NCBI RefSeq assembly: GCF_028294535.1
Contig: NZ_JAQBIE010000009.1
Location: 62,001 to 126,000 of the forward strand
Length of the DNA: 64,000 bases
From: Paracoccus onchidii
GTDB lineage: Bacteria > Pseudomonadota > Alphaproteobacteria > Rhodobacterales > Rhodobacteraceae
Direction of reading: 5' to 3'
Below the pieces are notes generated by a model that saw only the letters and a list, made by a program, of their open reading frames with translations, ran no database searches and was not told where the DNA came from. Numbering within the stretch: position 1 is the first letter of the stretch; each line of letters opens with the position of its first letter. A program made the position numbers and the translations under genes. Below, piece by piece: positions 1 through 9,101 of the stretch.

Positions 1-2
1 GG

Positions 3-2648
3 AAAGCCACGGTCGCGCTGCTGACAGACGCCCGCAACGCGGCCATGGCGGATCTGGAAGCGGGCTTTGCAACCCATCCGCGCGCCGCGCGCGAGACCGT
101 GCGCGCCATCGCCAGCATGACCGACGGCATCGTGATTGCCATCCATCATGTCGCGACGACGCGGTTGCATCCGTTGCAAGCCGGATCCGAAGGCGAAAAG
201 CTGGCGGTGCTGGCTGTCGGCGGCTATGGTCGGGCCGAAATGGCACCGGCCTCTGATGTCGACCTGCTGTTCCTGACCCCCTACAAGATCACTGCATGGG
301 CGGAAAGCGTGGTGGAATCCATGCTTTACATGATGTGGGATCTCAAACTGAAAATCGGGCATTCGATCCGCAGTGTCGATGATTGCCTGCGACTGGGCGC
401 GGGCGACATGACCATTCGCACCTCGCTGGTCGAACACCGTCTGGTCACCGGCCACGCCCCGCTTGCCCAGGAATTGCGCGATCGGCTGTGGTCCGAACTG
501 TTTGCAAAGACCGTTCCCGAATTTGTCGAGGCCAAGCTGGAAGAACGCGACGCCCGTCACAAACGCCAGGGCGGACAGCGCTACGTTCTTGAACCCAACA
601 TCAAAGAGGGAAAAGGCGGCCTGCGCGATCTGCAAACGCTGTATTGGATCGCAAAATACATTCATCGCGTGGATCGCGCCGTCGAACTGGTCGATCTGGG
701 CGTCTTTACCCGTGACGAGCATCTGGCATTCTGGCAGGCCGAGGATTTCCTGTGGGCGGTGCGCTGCCATCTGCACCTGATCGCGGGACGGCCCGCGGAT
801 GTTCTGTCCTTCGACATGCAGGTCGAGGTCGCCCGGCGCATGGGCTATCGCGACAGCTCGGCGCGCCGTGGCGTCGAATATTTCATGCAGGATTATTTCC
901 GTCACGCCACCCGCGTCGGCGAACTGACGCGCGTATTCCTGACCGTGCTTGAATCACGCCATGTCCGCAACGCCCCCATCCTGGGACGCCTGTTCCGCCG
1001 CCGCCGCAAGCTGAAGGCCGGTTTCGTCGATCAATATGGGCGTCTGTCAATCGCGGATGAAGCCGAATTTCTGGCCGATCCGCTGAACATCCTTCGCCTG
1101 TTCGAAGAGGCGCTGCGCACCGGAATCCTGATTCACCCTGACGCCATGCGGCTGGTTTCAGCCAATCTGCAACTGATCGACGATGGCGTGCGCAACGACC
1201 CCGAGGCAATCCGCATCTTCATGGACCTGCTGTTGAAACACGGCAATCCCGAACGCTCGCTTCGCCGGATGAACGAACTTGGCGCATTGGCCGCCTTCAT
1301 TCCCGAATTCGAACCCGTCGTGGCGATGATGCAGTTCAACGTGTATCACCATTTCACCGTGGACGAGCATTCGATTCAATGCGTGGCCGCCCTGGCCGCG
1401 ATCGAACGTGGCGAACATCCTTCGGACCTGCCGCTGTCCTCGGAAATCATGCAGGCAGGCATCAACCGCCGCGTTCTGTATCTGGCGACATTGCTGCATG
1501 ATATCGGCAAGGGCCGGCCCGAAGACCACTCGATTCTGGGCGCAAGGATCGCGCGCCGTATCGCGACGCGCTTTCGTTTTCCACAGGATGACATCGACAC
1601 CGTGGAATGGCTGGTGCGCAACCACCTGCTGATGTCCGATGTGGCCCAGAAGCGCGACATTTCTGACCCCCGCACGCTTCGCGATTTTGCCAAGGCCGTC
1701 AAGACACGCAAGCGGCTGGACATGCTGCTGGTCCTGACCGTCTGCGACATTCGCGGTGTGGGTCCGGGCACGTGGAACAACTGGAAGGCGGCCCTGCTGC
1801 GCAAGCTGCACGAAGAAACCGCACGCGTGCTTGAAAACGGCATGGAAGAGCTGAACAGGGATCGCCGCCAGAACGAGGCGAAGCGATCATTGCGGCACAT
1901 GCTGGTCGCCAATGGCTGGGAGGCACGCCAGATCCGCACCGAACTGGGCCGCCATTACGACAATTACTGGCCGGGTCTGCCCACAGAAACACAGGCGGCC
2001 TTTGCTGAACTGCTGGATGGAATCGGGGCCGATGACATCCGCATCGACCTTCGGGCGGATCACGACCGCGATGCGACACGCGCGGCCTTCGTTCTGGCCG
2101 ATCACCCCGGCATCTTTTCGCGCCTTGCCGGCGCTCTGACCCTGATGACGGCCAATGTCGTCGATGCCAGAACCTATACAACCCGCGACGGCTATGCGAC
2201 TGCGGTCTTCTGGATCCAGGATGCCGACGGACGCCCGTTCTCGGAAGACAAGCTGCCGCGCCTGCGCCAGACCATTCTGCGCACGCTGATGGGCGAAATC
2301 GTTGCCCGCGAGGCCTTTGCAAGCCGTGACAAGCCCAAGAAACGCAATCGCGAATTCCGTTTCCCGACACATATCACCTTCGACAACGAAGGAAGCGATA
2401 TCTACACCATCATCGAGGTCGATACCCGCGACCGTCCCGGATTGCTGTATGATCTGACGCGCACGCTTGCGGCCAATCACATCCAGATCGTCAGCGCCGT
2501 TATCGCGACCTTCGGGGCGCAGGTCGTAGACAGTTTTTACGTCAAGGACATGTTCGGATTGAAAATGCACAGCGAGTCCAAGCGCGACCAGCTGGAAAAA
2601 AAGCTTCGGGCCGCGATCTCGGACGGGGCAAAACGGGCAGAGGCATAG
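3..2648 (+). CDS. glnD: Bifunctional [protein-PII] uridylyltransferase / uridylyl-removing enzyme, 5' partial
   Basis: GlnD adds and removes UMP on PII proteins (GlnB, GlnK) in response to glutamine, and so controls nitrogen assimilation in the cytoplasm. The frame stays open upstream of the first ATG at 45 to the window edge, and the protein from that ATG (867 aa) is shorter than usual for GlnD, so the real start probably lies outside. Numbering from 45, a nucleotidyltransferase core with GGYGRAEMAP and DVDLL lies near residues 59-76. The metal-binding HD motif (LLHDIGKG) is near 483. Two C-terminal ACT domains sit near 682 (ADHPGIFSRLAG) and 790 (DTRDRPGLLYDL). murJ follows 6 nt later, probably in the same operon. 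Confidence 0.96.
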   Translation, partial: KATVALLTDARNAAMADLEAGFATHPRAARETVRAIASMTDGIVIAIHHVATTRLHPLQAGSEGEKLAVLAVGGYGRAEMAPASDVDLLFLTPYKITAWAESVVESMLYMMWDLKLKIGHSIRSVDDCLRLGAGDMTIRTSLVEHRLVTGHAPLAQELRDRLWSELFAKTVPEFVEAKLEERDARHKRQGGQRYVLEPNIKEGKGGLRDLQTLYWIAKYIHRVDRAVELVDLGVFTRDEHLAFWQAEDFLWAVRCHLHLIAGRPADVLSFDMQVEVARRMGYRDSSARRGVEYFMQDYFRHATRVGELTRVFLTVLESRHVRNAPILGRLFRRRRKLKAGFVDQYGRLSIADEAEFLADPLNILRLFEEALRTGILIHPDAMRLVSANLQLIDDGVRNDPEAIRIFMDLLLKHGNPERSLRRMNELGALAAFIPEFEPVVAMMQFNVYHHFTVDEHSIQCVAALAAIERGEHPSDLPLSSEIMQAGINRRVLYLATLLHDIGKGRPEDHSILGARIARRIATRFRFPQDDIDTVEWLVRNHLLMSDVAQKRDISDPRTLRDFAKAVKTRKRLDMLLVLTVCDIRGVGPGTWNNWKAALLRKLHEETARVLENGMEELNRDRRQNEAKRSLRHMLVANGWEARQIRTELGRHYDNYWPGLPTETQAAFAELLDGIGADDIRIDLRADHDRDATRAAFVLADHPGIFSRLAGALTLMTANVVDARTYTTRDGYATAVFWIQDADGRPFSEDKLPRLRQTILRTLMGEIVAREAFASRDKPKKRNREFRFPTHITFDNEGSDIYTIIEVDTRDRPGLLYDLTRTLAANHIQIVSAVIATFGAQVVDSFYVKDMFGLKMHSESKRDQLEKKLRAAISDGAKRAEA

Positions 2649-2654
2649 AGCAAC

Positions 2655-4187
2655 ATGAAATCCGGTTTGGTGCGCGGGTTCCTGTCGGTGGGAATCTGGA
2701 CGTTCATTTCGCGCGTGTCGGGCTTTGTGCGCGACATCCTGATGGCTGCGTGGCTGGGCACCGGACCGGTGGCAGAGGCGTTTCTGATCGCGCTGTCCTT
2801 GCCCAACATGTTCCGCCGCTTTTTCGCCGAGGGGGCCTTCAACACCGCATTTGTGCCGATCTTTTCCAAGAAGCTCGAAAATCGCGACGATGCACGGCGC
2901 TTTGCCTCGGAAGCATTTTCAGGCCTGTTCACGACGGTGCTGTGCCTTTCGGCGGTGGCGATGATCTTTATGCCGGTGCTGGTCTGGCTGATGGCATCGG
3001 GGTTTCAGGGGGATGAACGTTTCGATCTTGCGATCGAATACGGTCGCATCACATTTCCCTATATCCTGTTGATTTCACTTGCATCCATGATTTCAGGGGT
3101 TCTGAACGCCAATGGCCGCTTCACGGCCGCGGCTGCGGCACCGGTCTTGCTGAACCTGTTGTTCATCCTGGCGATGGCGCTTGGCCGCTGGCAAGGTTGG
3201 GATCTGGGGCTGACGCTGGCCTGGGCCACTCCGGTCACAGGAATATCGCAGCTTGCGCTGGTCTGGTGGGACGCCCGCCGCACAGGCTGGGTATTCTGGC
3301 CCCGTCGCCCTCGCCTGACACCGGATATGCGCCGTTTGCTGGCCGTCGCACTACCCGCGGCTTTTGCCGGGGGGGTGGTGCAATTGAACCTGCTGATCGG
3401 CCGGCAGGTCGGGTCGCGTTTCGAAGGGGCCATCGCCTGGCTTAGCTATTCTGACCGTCTGTATCAGCTGCCGCTTGGCGTGGTGGGCGCCGCAGTTGCG
3501 GTTGTGCTGTTGCCGGAACTGGCGCGTCGCGTTCGCGCCGATGACCATGCCGGCGGTCAAGCCGCCTTTTCGCGCGCAACCGAGTTCGGCCTGTTTTTGA
3601 CCCTGCCCTCGGCCTTTGCCATTGCGGTCATTGCCGAGCCGATGGTCGCCACCCTGTTCCAGCGCGGACAGTTCACCGCCCATGACACCGTGCAGACCGC
3701 GAATGCATTGATCGTCTATGCCCTCGGCCTGCCGGCCTTTGTACTGCAAAAGATCCTTCAACCGCTTTACTTCGCGCGGGAAGATACCAGGTCGCCCTTT
3801 CGCTTTGCCTTGCTGTCGATGGTGGTTAACGCCGTGATTGCCTTTGGCCTGATGCCCTTTATCGGTTTTCTGGCGGCTGCGCTTGGCACCACGATTGCGG
3901 CCTGGATCATGGTGGGCCAGCTGTGGCTTGGCACCCGTGCCATGGGACAGGCCGCGCAAGCCGATGCACGGCTGTTGCGCGCCGTCCCGCGTATGGTGCT
4001 GGCCTCGGCGATGATGGCTGCGGCGCTGTGGTTCACCAAAGGCTGGCTTGCAGCGGCCGAAATAGGCCGCATTCCCGGTCTGGCGATCCTGGTATTCGGC
4101 GGGGCAGCGCTGTATTTCGCACTCAGCTTTGCAACCGGCGCGTATCGCCTGTCGGAACTGAAGGCGGCCGTCAAACGCTCGCGCTAG
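2655..4187 (+). CDS. murJ: Lipid II flippase MurJ (MviN)
   Basis: MurJ moves lipid II from the inner to the outer face of the cytoplasmic membrane during peptidoglycan synthesis. The 510-residue product is hydrophobic throughout, in keeping with about 14 membrane helices. It opens with the family pattern in which a short N-terminus leads into SRVSGFVRDILMAAWLG and then the loop PNMFRRFFAEGAFNTAFVP. Length is normal. It starts 6 nt after the glnD stop, so the two are probably co-transcribed. The stop lies 3 nt from the stop of the convergent rhomboid-like gene, leaving no room for a separate terminator. Confidence 0.96.
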   Translation: MKSGLVRGFLSVGIWTFISRVSGFVRDILMAAWLGTGPVAEAFLIALSLPNMFRRFFAEGAFNTAFVPIFSKKLENRDDARRFASEAFSGLFTTVLCLSAVAMIFMPVLVWLMASGFQGDERFDLAIEYGRITFPYILLISLASMISGVLNANGRFTAAAAAPVLLNLLFILAMALGRWQGWDLGLTLAWATPVTGISQLALVWWDARRTGWVFWPRRPRLTPDMRRLLAVALPAAFAGGVVQLNLLIGRQVGSRFEGAIAWLSYSDRLYQLPLGVVGAAVAVVLLPELARRVRADDHAGGQAAFSRATEFGLFLTLPSAFAIAVIAEPMVATLFQRGQFTAHDTVQTANALIVYALGLPAFVLQKILQPLYFAREDTRSPFRFALLSMVVNAVIAFGLMPFIGFLAAALGTTIAAWIMVGQLWLGTRAMGQAAQADARLLRAVPRMVLASAMMAAALWFTKGWLAAAEIGRIPGLAILVFGGAALYFALSFATGAYRLSELKAAVKRSR

Positions 4188-4190
4188 GGG

Positions 4191-4892
4191 TCAACGCTGG
4201 CGGATGTGGCGCAGGGCGCGTGCCACGCCGCCATCCACAAGCAAAAAGCTCAGCCCGAACCCAACGGCGAATCCCGCGATTTCGGCAATCCAGCCATAGC
4301 CTGCATTCCCGAACACCACACCGAACACCAGCTGGAACAGCAGCAGCATCCCGATCAGGGTAAAGGCACGCAGCCGGTTCGCGTTTGTCGCCGCCAACCT
4401 TGCCCAAAGCAGGAAGGTAAAGGCGCCGACCAGTCCGTAGACAGCAGGATATCCGCCAATCAGTGGCGCGGGGCGTCCCGGCAGCAGCGACATCGCGGCA
4501 GTATAGACCAGCGCCCCGCCCGCAGCCGAACCAAGAAACAGCGCGATCACGGCCCAGGGGCGGAACTCTCGTCCGACAAGATTGCCCAATGCCAGGGTGA
4601 AGGCCAAAACGAACAAGGCATGTGTCAGCGAGGTATTCACGAAGCTATAGGTCACAAGGCGATAGACCTGATCCCAGTCGACGACCCCGACCGACCACAT
4701 GCGCTGCACCATTTCAGGGGCAAAAGCCGTCATCTGCATCGCCGACAGCCGCAGGCCGATGCCCTCGGCGCCGCCGACAAGGCCAAGCCGACCAAGGCCG
4801 AAGACAAATTCGCTGGCGATGATCGGCAACGCCAGCAACCAGACCGCTGGCGGCAGCGGGTTCAACGGGGATTCATTCAGGCCATCGCGCAT
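4191..4892 (-). CDS. Rhomboid-fold membrane protein lacking catalytic residues
   Basis: This 233-residue protein has about six membrane segments and the rhomboid layout. The ATG at 4892 gives MRDGLNESPLNP followed by the first helix. In active rhomboid proteases the nucleophile sits in GxSG at the start of helix 4 and the partner histidine in helix 6. Here the helix-4 motif reads GGYPAVYGLVGA, with no serine at the nucleophile position. The helix-6 region reads WIAEIAGFAVGF, with Glu where His is expected. It therefore looks like a pseudoprotease that may bind membrane proteins without cutting them. It lies between murJ (convergent, 3 nt apart) and trpS (divergent). Fold assignment is fairly firm; lack of activity is inference. 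Confidence 0.85.
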   Translation of the reverse strand: MRDGLNESPLNPLPPAVWLLALPIIASEFVFGLGRLGLVGGAEGIGLRLSAMQMTAFAPEMVQRMWSVGVVDWDQVYRLVTYSFVNTSLTHALFVLAFTLALGNLVGREFRPWAVIALFLGSAAGGALVYTAAMSLLPGRPAPLIGGYPAVYGLVGAFTFLLWARLAATNANRLRAFTLIGMLLLFQLVFGVVFGNAGYGWIAEIAGFAVGFGLSFLLVDGGVARALRHIRQR

Positions 4893-4967
4893 CTGTTTTC
4901 CTTCACGGTTGCGAACGCTGCGGGCAACAGCTAAGCCAGCCACACAGAAAATCCAAGCAGGCCAGAC

Positions 4968-6002
4968 ATGAGCGAGACGACCAATCCGGGTTTCACGCCC
5001 CGCATCTTTTCGGGAATCCAGCCGTCGGGCGGACTGACCCTGGGCAATTATCTCGGGGCGCTGAAGCGTTTTGCCGCCTTGCAGGGCGAGCAGTCGGAAA
5101 CCATCTATTGCGTCGTGGACATGCACGCGATCACCGTCTGGCAAGACCCCGAAGCCTTGCGGATGCGCACACGCGAAGCCGCGGCAGCCTTCATGGCCTC
5201 TGGCGTGGATCCTGCCCAATCGGTTCTGTTCAACCAAAGCCAGGTGACCGCCCATGCCGAACTGGCCTGGTTGTTCAACACCGTTGCTCGCGTCGGCTGG
5301 ATGTATCGGATGACCCAGTTCAAGGACAAGGCCGGCAAGAACAGTGAGAATGCCAGCCTCGGCCTGCTGGCCTATCCGGCATTGATGGCGGCCGACATCC
5401 TTGCCTACCAGGCAACCGCCGTTCCCGTGGGCGAAGATCAGAAACAGCACCTTGAACTGACCCGCGACATCGCCACCAAGTTCAACCATGACTACGGCGT
5501 CAACCACTTCCCGATCACCGAGCCGCTGATCGAAGGGGCTGCCACGCGTGTCATGTCGCTGCGTGACGGCAGCAAGAAGATGTCGAAATCCGATCCCTCT
5601 GATGCCAGCCGTATCAACCTGACGGACAATGCCGATGCCATCGCACAGAAAATCCGCAAGGCGCGCACCGATGCGGACCCCCTGCCCGGCACCGTCGAAG
5701 GGTTGCGTGACAGACCGGAAGCCCGCAACCTGATCAACATCTTTGCCGCGCTTGCGGATGAAAGCCCCGATCAGGTTCTTTCCCGGTTCGAGGGGCAGGG
5801 TTTTGGCGCCTTCAAACCGGCGCTGGCCGAGGTGGCGGTGGCGAAACTGTCCCCGATCACGGCAAAAATGGCCGAATTCATGGATGACCCCGCCGAAATC
5901 GACCGCATTTTGGGCACAGGCGCCGAGCGCGCCGCCGCGATCGCCACCCCGATCCTCGATCGCACCAAGGATATCATGGGCCTGCTGCGCAGCCGTCCCT
6001 GA
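4968..6002 (+). CDS. trpS: Tryptophan--tRNA ligase
   Basis: This class I aminoacyl-tRNA synthetase charges tRNA-Trp. The 344-residue protein has the HIGH-like element in [14 protein letters not shown] near residues 18-31 and the KMSKS loop (KKMSKSDPS) near 203. Both contribute to ATP binding and adenylate formation. The length is usual for bacterial TrpS. It is transcribed divergently from the rhomboid-like gene, with 75 nt between the start codons. A strong hairpin at 6026-6051 follows the stop and probably ends the transcript. Gene order with glnD and murJ is typical of Rhodobacteraceae. Confidence 0.97.
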   Translation: MSETTNPGFTPRIFSGIQPSGGLTLGNYLGALKRFAALQGEQSETIYCVVDMHAITVWQDPEALRMRTREAAAAFMASGVDPAQSVLFNQSQVTAHAELAWLFNTVARVGWMYRMTQFKDKAGKNSENASLGLLAYPALMAADILAYQATAVPVGEDQKQHLELTRDIATKFNHDYGVNHFPITEPLIEGAATRVMSLRDGSKKMSKSDPSDASRINLTDNADAIAQKIRKARTDADPLPGTVEGLRDRPEARNLINIFAALADESPDQVLSRFEGQGFGAFKPALAEVAVAKLSPITAKMAEFMDDPAEIDRILGTGAERAAAIATPILDRTKDIMGLLRSRP

Positions 6003-6025
6003 CACCCCGAAAGCACATCAGGAAT

Positions 6026-6051
6026 ATGCCGCCGCCGCACTGCGGCGGCAT
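6026..6051 (+). terminator. Probable intrinsic terminator of trpS
   Basis: Two 10-nt arms, ATGCCGCCGC at 6026-6035 and GCGGCGGCAT at 6042-6051, enclose a 6-nt loop. They are followed by TTTCCGTTTC. The position, 24 nt after the trpS stop and before the next gene, fits factor-independent termination. Confidence 0.7.
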
Positions 6052-6258
6052 TTCCGTTTCGCAACAGCTGCGCGAAAAAGCCGCAGGCAGGGGTTGCGAT
6101 CAGGCGATATTTCCGCCTATCAGCCCCCATATCGCGCATGGACCCGGTGAGATTCCGGGTGGCTCTTCCGGCCGCTGATCCGCCGGATAAACCGAACCTA
6201 AACTTAACAATACCGACGCGGTCGCCTTGCCACCGCATCGGTCGGGAACGGATTGTTC

Positions 6259-7749
6259 ATGTTTTCTTTCGACACCTATAAACGCCAATGGACCGGAAAT
6301 ATCCGACCCGACCTGCTGTCGGGGCTGGTTGTGGCGCTGGCCCTGATCCCCGAAGCGATCGCCTTTTCGATCATTGCGGGCGTTGACCCCAAGGTCGGGC
6401 TGTATGCCAGCTTCTCGATCGCGGTCATCACCGCCATCACCGGTGGACGCCCCGGCATGATCTCGGCCGCGACCGCCGCCACCGCTGTCCTGATGGTCAC
6501 GCTGGTCCGCGATCATGGGTTGCAATATCTTCTGGCCGCGACGGTGCTGGCCGGCCTGATCCAGATAGGTTGCGGCTTGCTGAAGCTGGGCTTCGTGATG
6601 CGCTATGTTTCGAAATCGGTGATGACCGGCTTTGTGAACGCGCTCGCCATCCTGATCTTCATGGCGCAATTGCCGGAACTGGACCCGCGCAACGTGCCGA
6701 TGATGACCTATCCGCTGGTCGCGGTCGCGCTGGCGATCATCTATCTGTTTCCGCGCATCACCCGGGCCGTTCCTTCGCCTCTGGTGACGATCATCGTGCT
6801 GACATCGCTCAGCATGCTGTTGGGCTGGGATGTGCGCACCGTGGGCGATATGGGCGAATTGCCCGACACGCTGCCGATCTTCCTGATCCCCGATATTCCG
6901 CTGAATCTTGAAACGCTGCGCATCATCCTGCCCTATTCTCTGGCAGTGGCGATTGTCGGCCTGCTGGAAAGCCTGATGACGCAGAACCTCGTGGATGAGC
7001 TGACGGATACGCGTTCGAACCGCAATCAAGAATGTATCGGTCAGGGTCTGGCCAATACCGCGACGGGCTTTATCGGCGGCATGGCCGGTTGCGCCATGAT
7101 CGGTCAATCGATGATCAACGTGAAATCGGGGGGGCGCGGCCGCCTGTCGTCATTCGTGGCCGGGGTGTTCCTGCTGATTCTGGTGGTGGGATTGGGTGAT
7201 CTGGTCAGCCAGATCCCGATGCCCGCGCTGGTGGCGATCATGATCATGGTGTCGATCGGGACGTTCAGCTGGTCGTCGATCAAGAACCTGCGCACGCATC
7301 CGCGCTCGTCCTCGGTCGTCATGCTGGCGACTGTCGCAACGGTTGTCTACACGCATAACCTTGCCATCGGCGTGCTGGTCGGCGTGTTGTTGTCAGGCAT
7401 CTTCTTCGCCGCCAAGATCGCACAGCTGTTCAGCGTCAGCTCGACGATTTCGCCCGACGGGCGCGAGCGTCGCTATGTGGTGCAGGGGCAGTTGTTCTAT
7501 GGCTCGGTCGAAGATTTCATGGCGGCCTTCGATTTTCGTGAGGCGCTGGACAAGGTGATCATCGATGTCAGCCGTGCCCATATCTGGGATATCAGCTCGG
7601 TTCAGGCACTGGACATGGCGATTTTGAAATTTCGCCGCGACGGGGCCGAGGTCGAACTGGTAGGCATGAACGAAGCCTCGGAAACCATTGTCGACCGGCT
7701 GGCGATTCATGACAAGCCGGGCGCAATGGACAAGCTGGCGGCGCATTAG
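6259..7749 (+). CDS. SulP family anion permease with C-terminal STAS domain
   Basis: This is an inner-membrane SulP transporter that probably carries sulfate, bicarbonate or another small anion; the substrate cannot be read from sequence. The 496-residue protein has the family's N-terminal membrane core ([20 protein letters not shown] near residue 22) and about 10-12 helices to about residue 385. A compact STAS domain follows ([22 protein letters not shown]). I chose the ATG at 6259 because GGAACGG lies about 8 nt upstream. A TTG two codons earlier would be too close to that site. The uspA-like gene follows 13 nt downstream, with its ribosome binding site overlapping this stop, so the two are translationally linked. 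Confidence 0.93.
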   Translation: MFSFDTYKRQWTGNIRPDLLSGLVVALALIPEAIAFSIIAGVDPKVGLYASFSIAVITAITGGRPGMISAATAATAVLMVTLVRDHGLQYLLAATVLAGLIQIGCGLLKLGFVMRYVSKSVMTGFVNALAILIFMAQLPELDPRNVPMMTYPLVAVALAIIYLFPRITRAVPSPLVTIIVLTSLSMLLGWDVRTVGDMGELPDTLPIFLIPDIPLNLETLRIILPYSLAVAIVGLLESLMTQNLVDELTDTRSNRNQECIGQGLANTATGFIGGMAGCAMIGQSMINVKSGGRGRLSSFVAGVFLLILVVGLGDLVSQIPMPALVAIMIMVSIGTFSWSSIKNLRTHPRSSSVVMLATVATVVYTHNLAIGVLVGVLLSGIFFAAKIAQLFSVSSTISPDGRERRYVVQGQLFYGSVEDFMAAFDFREALDKVIIDVSRAHIWDISSVQALDMAILKFRRDGAEVELVGMNEASETIVDRLAIHDKPGAMDKLAAH

Positions 7750-7762
7750 GGAGGGTATCGCG

Positions 7763-8617
7763 ATGGCCGAAAAGATTATCGCTTTGGTGGACGGGTCGGT
7801 TTATGCGGCCTCGGTCTGTGAACACGCGGCCTGGATCTCGCAGCGCACCGGTGCGCCGGTCGAATTGCTGCATGTGATGGGCCGGCGGCAAGGCGCGGAT
7901 CAGCAGGATCTGTCCGGCTCGATCAGGCTGGGCGCGCGCACGCGTCTGCTGGAACAGCTTGCGACGCTGGACGAACAACGCGCGCGCATCGCCAATGAAC
8001 ATGGCCGCGCCATTCTGGACGACGCACGTGCGCTGGCCGAAAAGGCCGGGGCTACCGGCGTCACCACACGTCTGTTGCAAGGGGACCTGATCGAGACCGT
8101 CGCCGAGTTGCAGGCACAAACACGTGTCGTGTTGATCGGCAAGCGGGGCGAGGCCGCAGATTTCGCCAAGGGACATCTGGGGTCAAACCTGGAACGCATT
8201 GTCCGCGTCAGTCAGAAACCCGTGCTGGTCGCATCCCGCGCCTTCCGGCCCGTGAACAAGATCCTGGTGGCCTTTGACGGTGGTCCATCGGCGCAGAAGG
8301 CCATCGATTACATGGCCCAAAGCCCGCTGTACAAGGGGCTGGACCTGACCCTGGTGACGGTTGGCCCTGCCGATCAACAATTGCTGGCGAAGATAGAGCA
8401 GGCAGGCAAGACGCTTGGCGATTCCGGATTGCAGGTCGAAACCCGTCAGGTCGAAGGCCAGCCGGAATCGGCGCTTGGCGCACTGGTCGAGAGCGAGGGT
8501 TTTGATATGCTTGTCATGGGCGCATATGGCCACAGCCGCATCCGTCGGCTTGTCATCGGGTCGACAACGACGGAAATGGTCCGCTGCTGCAAGGTGCCGG
8601 TTCTGATGTTCCGCTAA
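7763..8617 (+). CDS. Tandem universal stress protein (two UspA domains)
   Basis: The 284-residue cytoplasmic protein holds two UspA domains, about residues 1-145 and 155-284. Each ends with an ATP-binding loop of the form G-2X-G-9X-G(S/T). The first is GKRGEAADFAKGHLGSN and the second GAYGHSRIRRLVIGSTT. Such proteins bind ATP and usually tie stress or energy status to a partner. The start at 7763 has GGGAGG about 9 nt upstream, overlapping the stop of the SulP gene. That close coupling suggests it adjusts the transporter or responds to the same ion or pH stress, which is inference. Confidence 0.93.
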   Translation: MAEKIIALVDGSVYAASVCEHAAWISQRTGAPVELLHVMGRRQGADQQDLSGSIRLGARTRLLEQLATLDEQRARIANEHGRAILDDARALAEKAGATGVTTRLLQGDLIETVAELQAQTRVVLIGKRGEAADFAKGHLGSNLERIVRVSQKPVLVASRAFRPVNKILVAFDGGPSAQKAIDYMAQSPLYKGLDLTLVTVGPADQQLLAKIEQAGKTLGDSGLQVETRQVEGQPESALGALVESEGFDMLVMGAYGHSRIRRLVIGSTTTEMVRCCKVPVLMFR

Positions 8618-8625
8618 GCCATCCC

Positions 8626-8655
8626 CTGACCCGCAGATCACATCTTGCGGGTCAG
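8626..8655 (+). terminator. Hairpin at the convergent end of the uspA-like gene
   Basis: A perfect 10-bp inverted repeat (CTGACCCGCA at 8626-8635, TGCGGGTCAG at 8646-8655) with a 10-nt loop follows the uspA-like stop by 8 nt. No T-run follows. It reaches into the last codons of the opposing 104-codon gene, so it could serve both converging transcripts. Confidence 0.5.
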
Positions 8656-8952
8656 ACGCCGGGAATTGGCGCGCGTGCGCTTACCATAGGGGCGCAGCGC
8701 GGCTGACATCACGCGATCCGCGCTTGCCCCGCGACTGGCGGCCTGCGCCATGGCAAAGATCGACTCGGAGGCCGCGGCCTGCTTTTCGGCAACCATTCGA
8801 AATGGCTCGCCCGGAGCTTGCGCGGTCAGGCCCATCATCCCGGCCATACGCAATCCGATCACCATCTGCGAATCCACCGCGATGCGCGTCATTTGTGCCC
8901 AAAGACGATAGGGTGCGACGGTTGCCTCGATAATGCCGTTTTTCTTTTTCAT
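8638..8952 (-). CDS. Small uncharacterised protein, 104 aa
   Basis: I do not recognise a characterised family. The 104-residue product opens with MKKKNGIIEATVAP, contains a helical segment rich in Met and Ala (QMVIGLRMAGMMGL), then RMVAEKQAAASESIFAMAQAASRG, and ends in a very basic tail (KRTRANSRRLTRKM). The pattern of amphipathic helices with RMVxEKxxA resembles short phasin-like proteins seen in Rhodobacterales, which are often given uninformative names in databases. That link is tentative. There is no signal peptide. The gene stands alone, convergent with the uspA-like gene and divergent from pyrC. Codon use looks like that of its neighbours, which supports a real gene. Confidence 0.7.
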   Translation of the reverse strand: MKKKNGIIEATVAPYRLWAQMTRIAVDSQMVIGLRMAGMMGLTAQAPGEPFRMVAEKQAAASESIFAMAQAASRGASADRVMSAALRPYGKRTRANSRRLTRKM

Positions 8953-9065
8953 TCTTTGAAAATCCCTTTGGTGCTGGGAAATACCAACGGGTTATCCTGC
9001 ATCTGCGGGGACGTGGTTGGCAAGTAGGACATAAGAACAATGCGATTTGTCCGGCCCGCGCAATC

Positions 9066-9093
9066 TTGGCAAGCCGTCTGTGCCGTGTATAGA
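9066..9093 (+). promoter_or_regulatory. Candidate sigma-70 promoter of pyrC
   Basis: TTGGCA (9066-9071) and TATAGA (9088-9093) are 16 nt apart just ahead of pyrC. If used, transcription would begin within a few nucleotides of the ATG at 9102, giving a nearly leaderless message. The AGAGG that could act as ribosome binding site overlaps the -10 element. Sequence match only. Confidence 0.35.
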
Positions 9094-9101
9094 GGCACCT
9101 T

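Noticed and set aside
501..508. TTTGCAAA inside glnD (and another inside lysR at about 20748)
   Set aside because: Single copies inside coding sequence without a nearby promoter, so probably chance.
4893..6005. Long minus-strand open frame continuing upstream of the rhomboid-like gene
   Set aside because: It is the shadow of trpS on the other strand and has no protein-like pattern.
6142..6200. Sequence resembling part of a cobalamin riboswitch (CCGGTGAGATTCCGGG) before the SulP gene
   Set aside because: The GCAACTGTAA-like core and the downstream B12 box are missing. Only a small hairpin remains.
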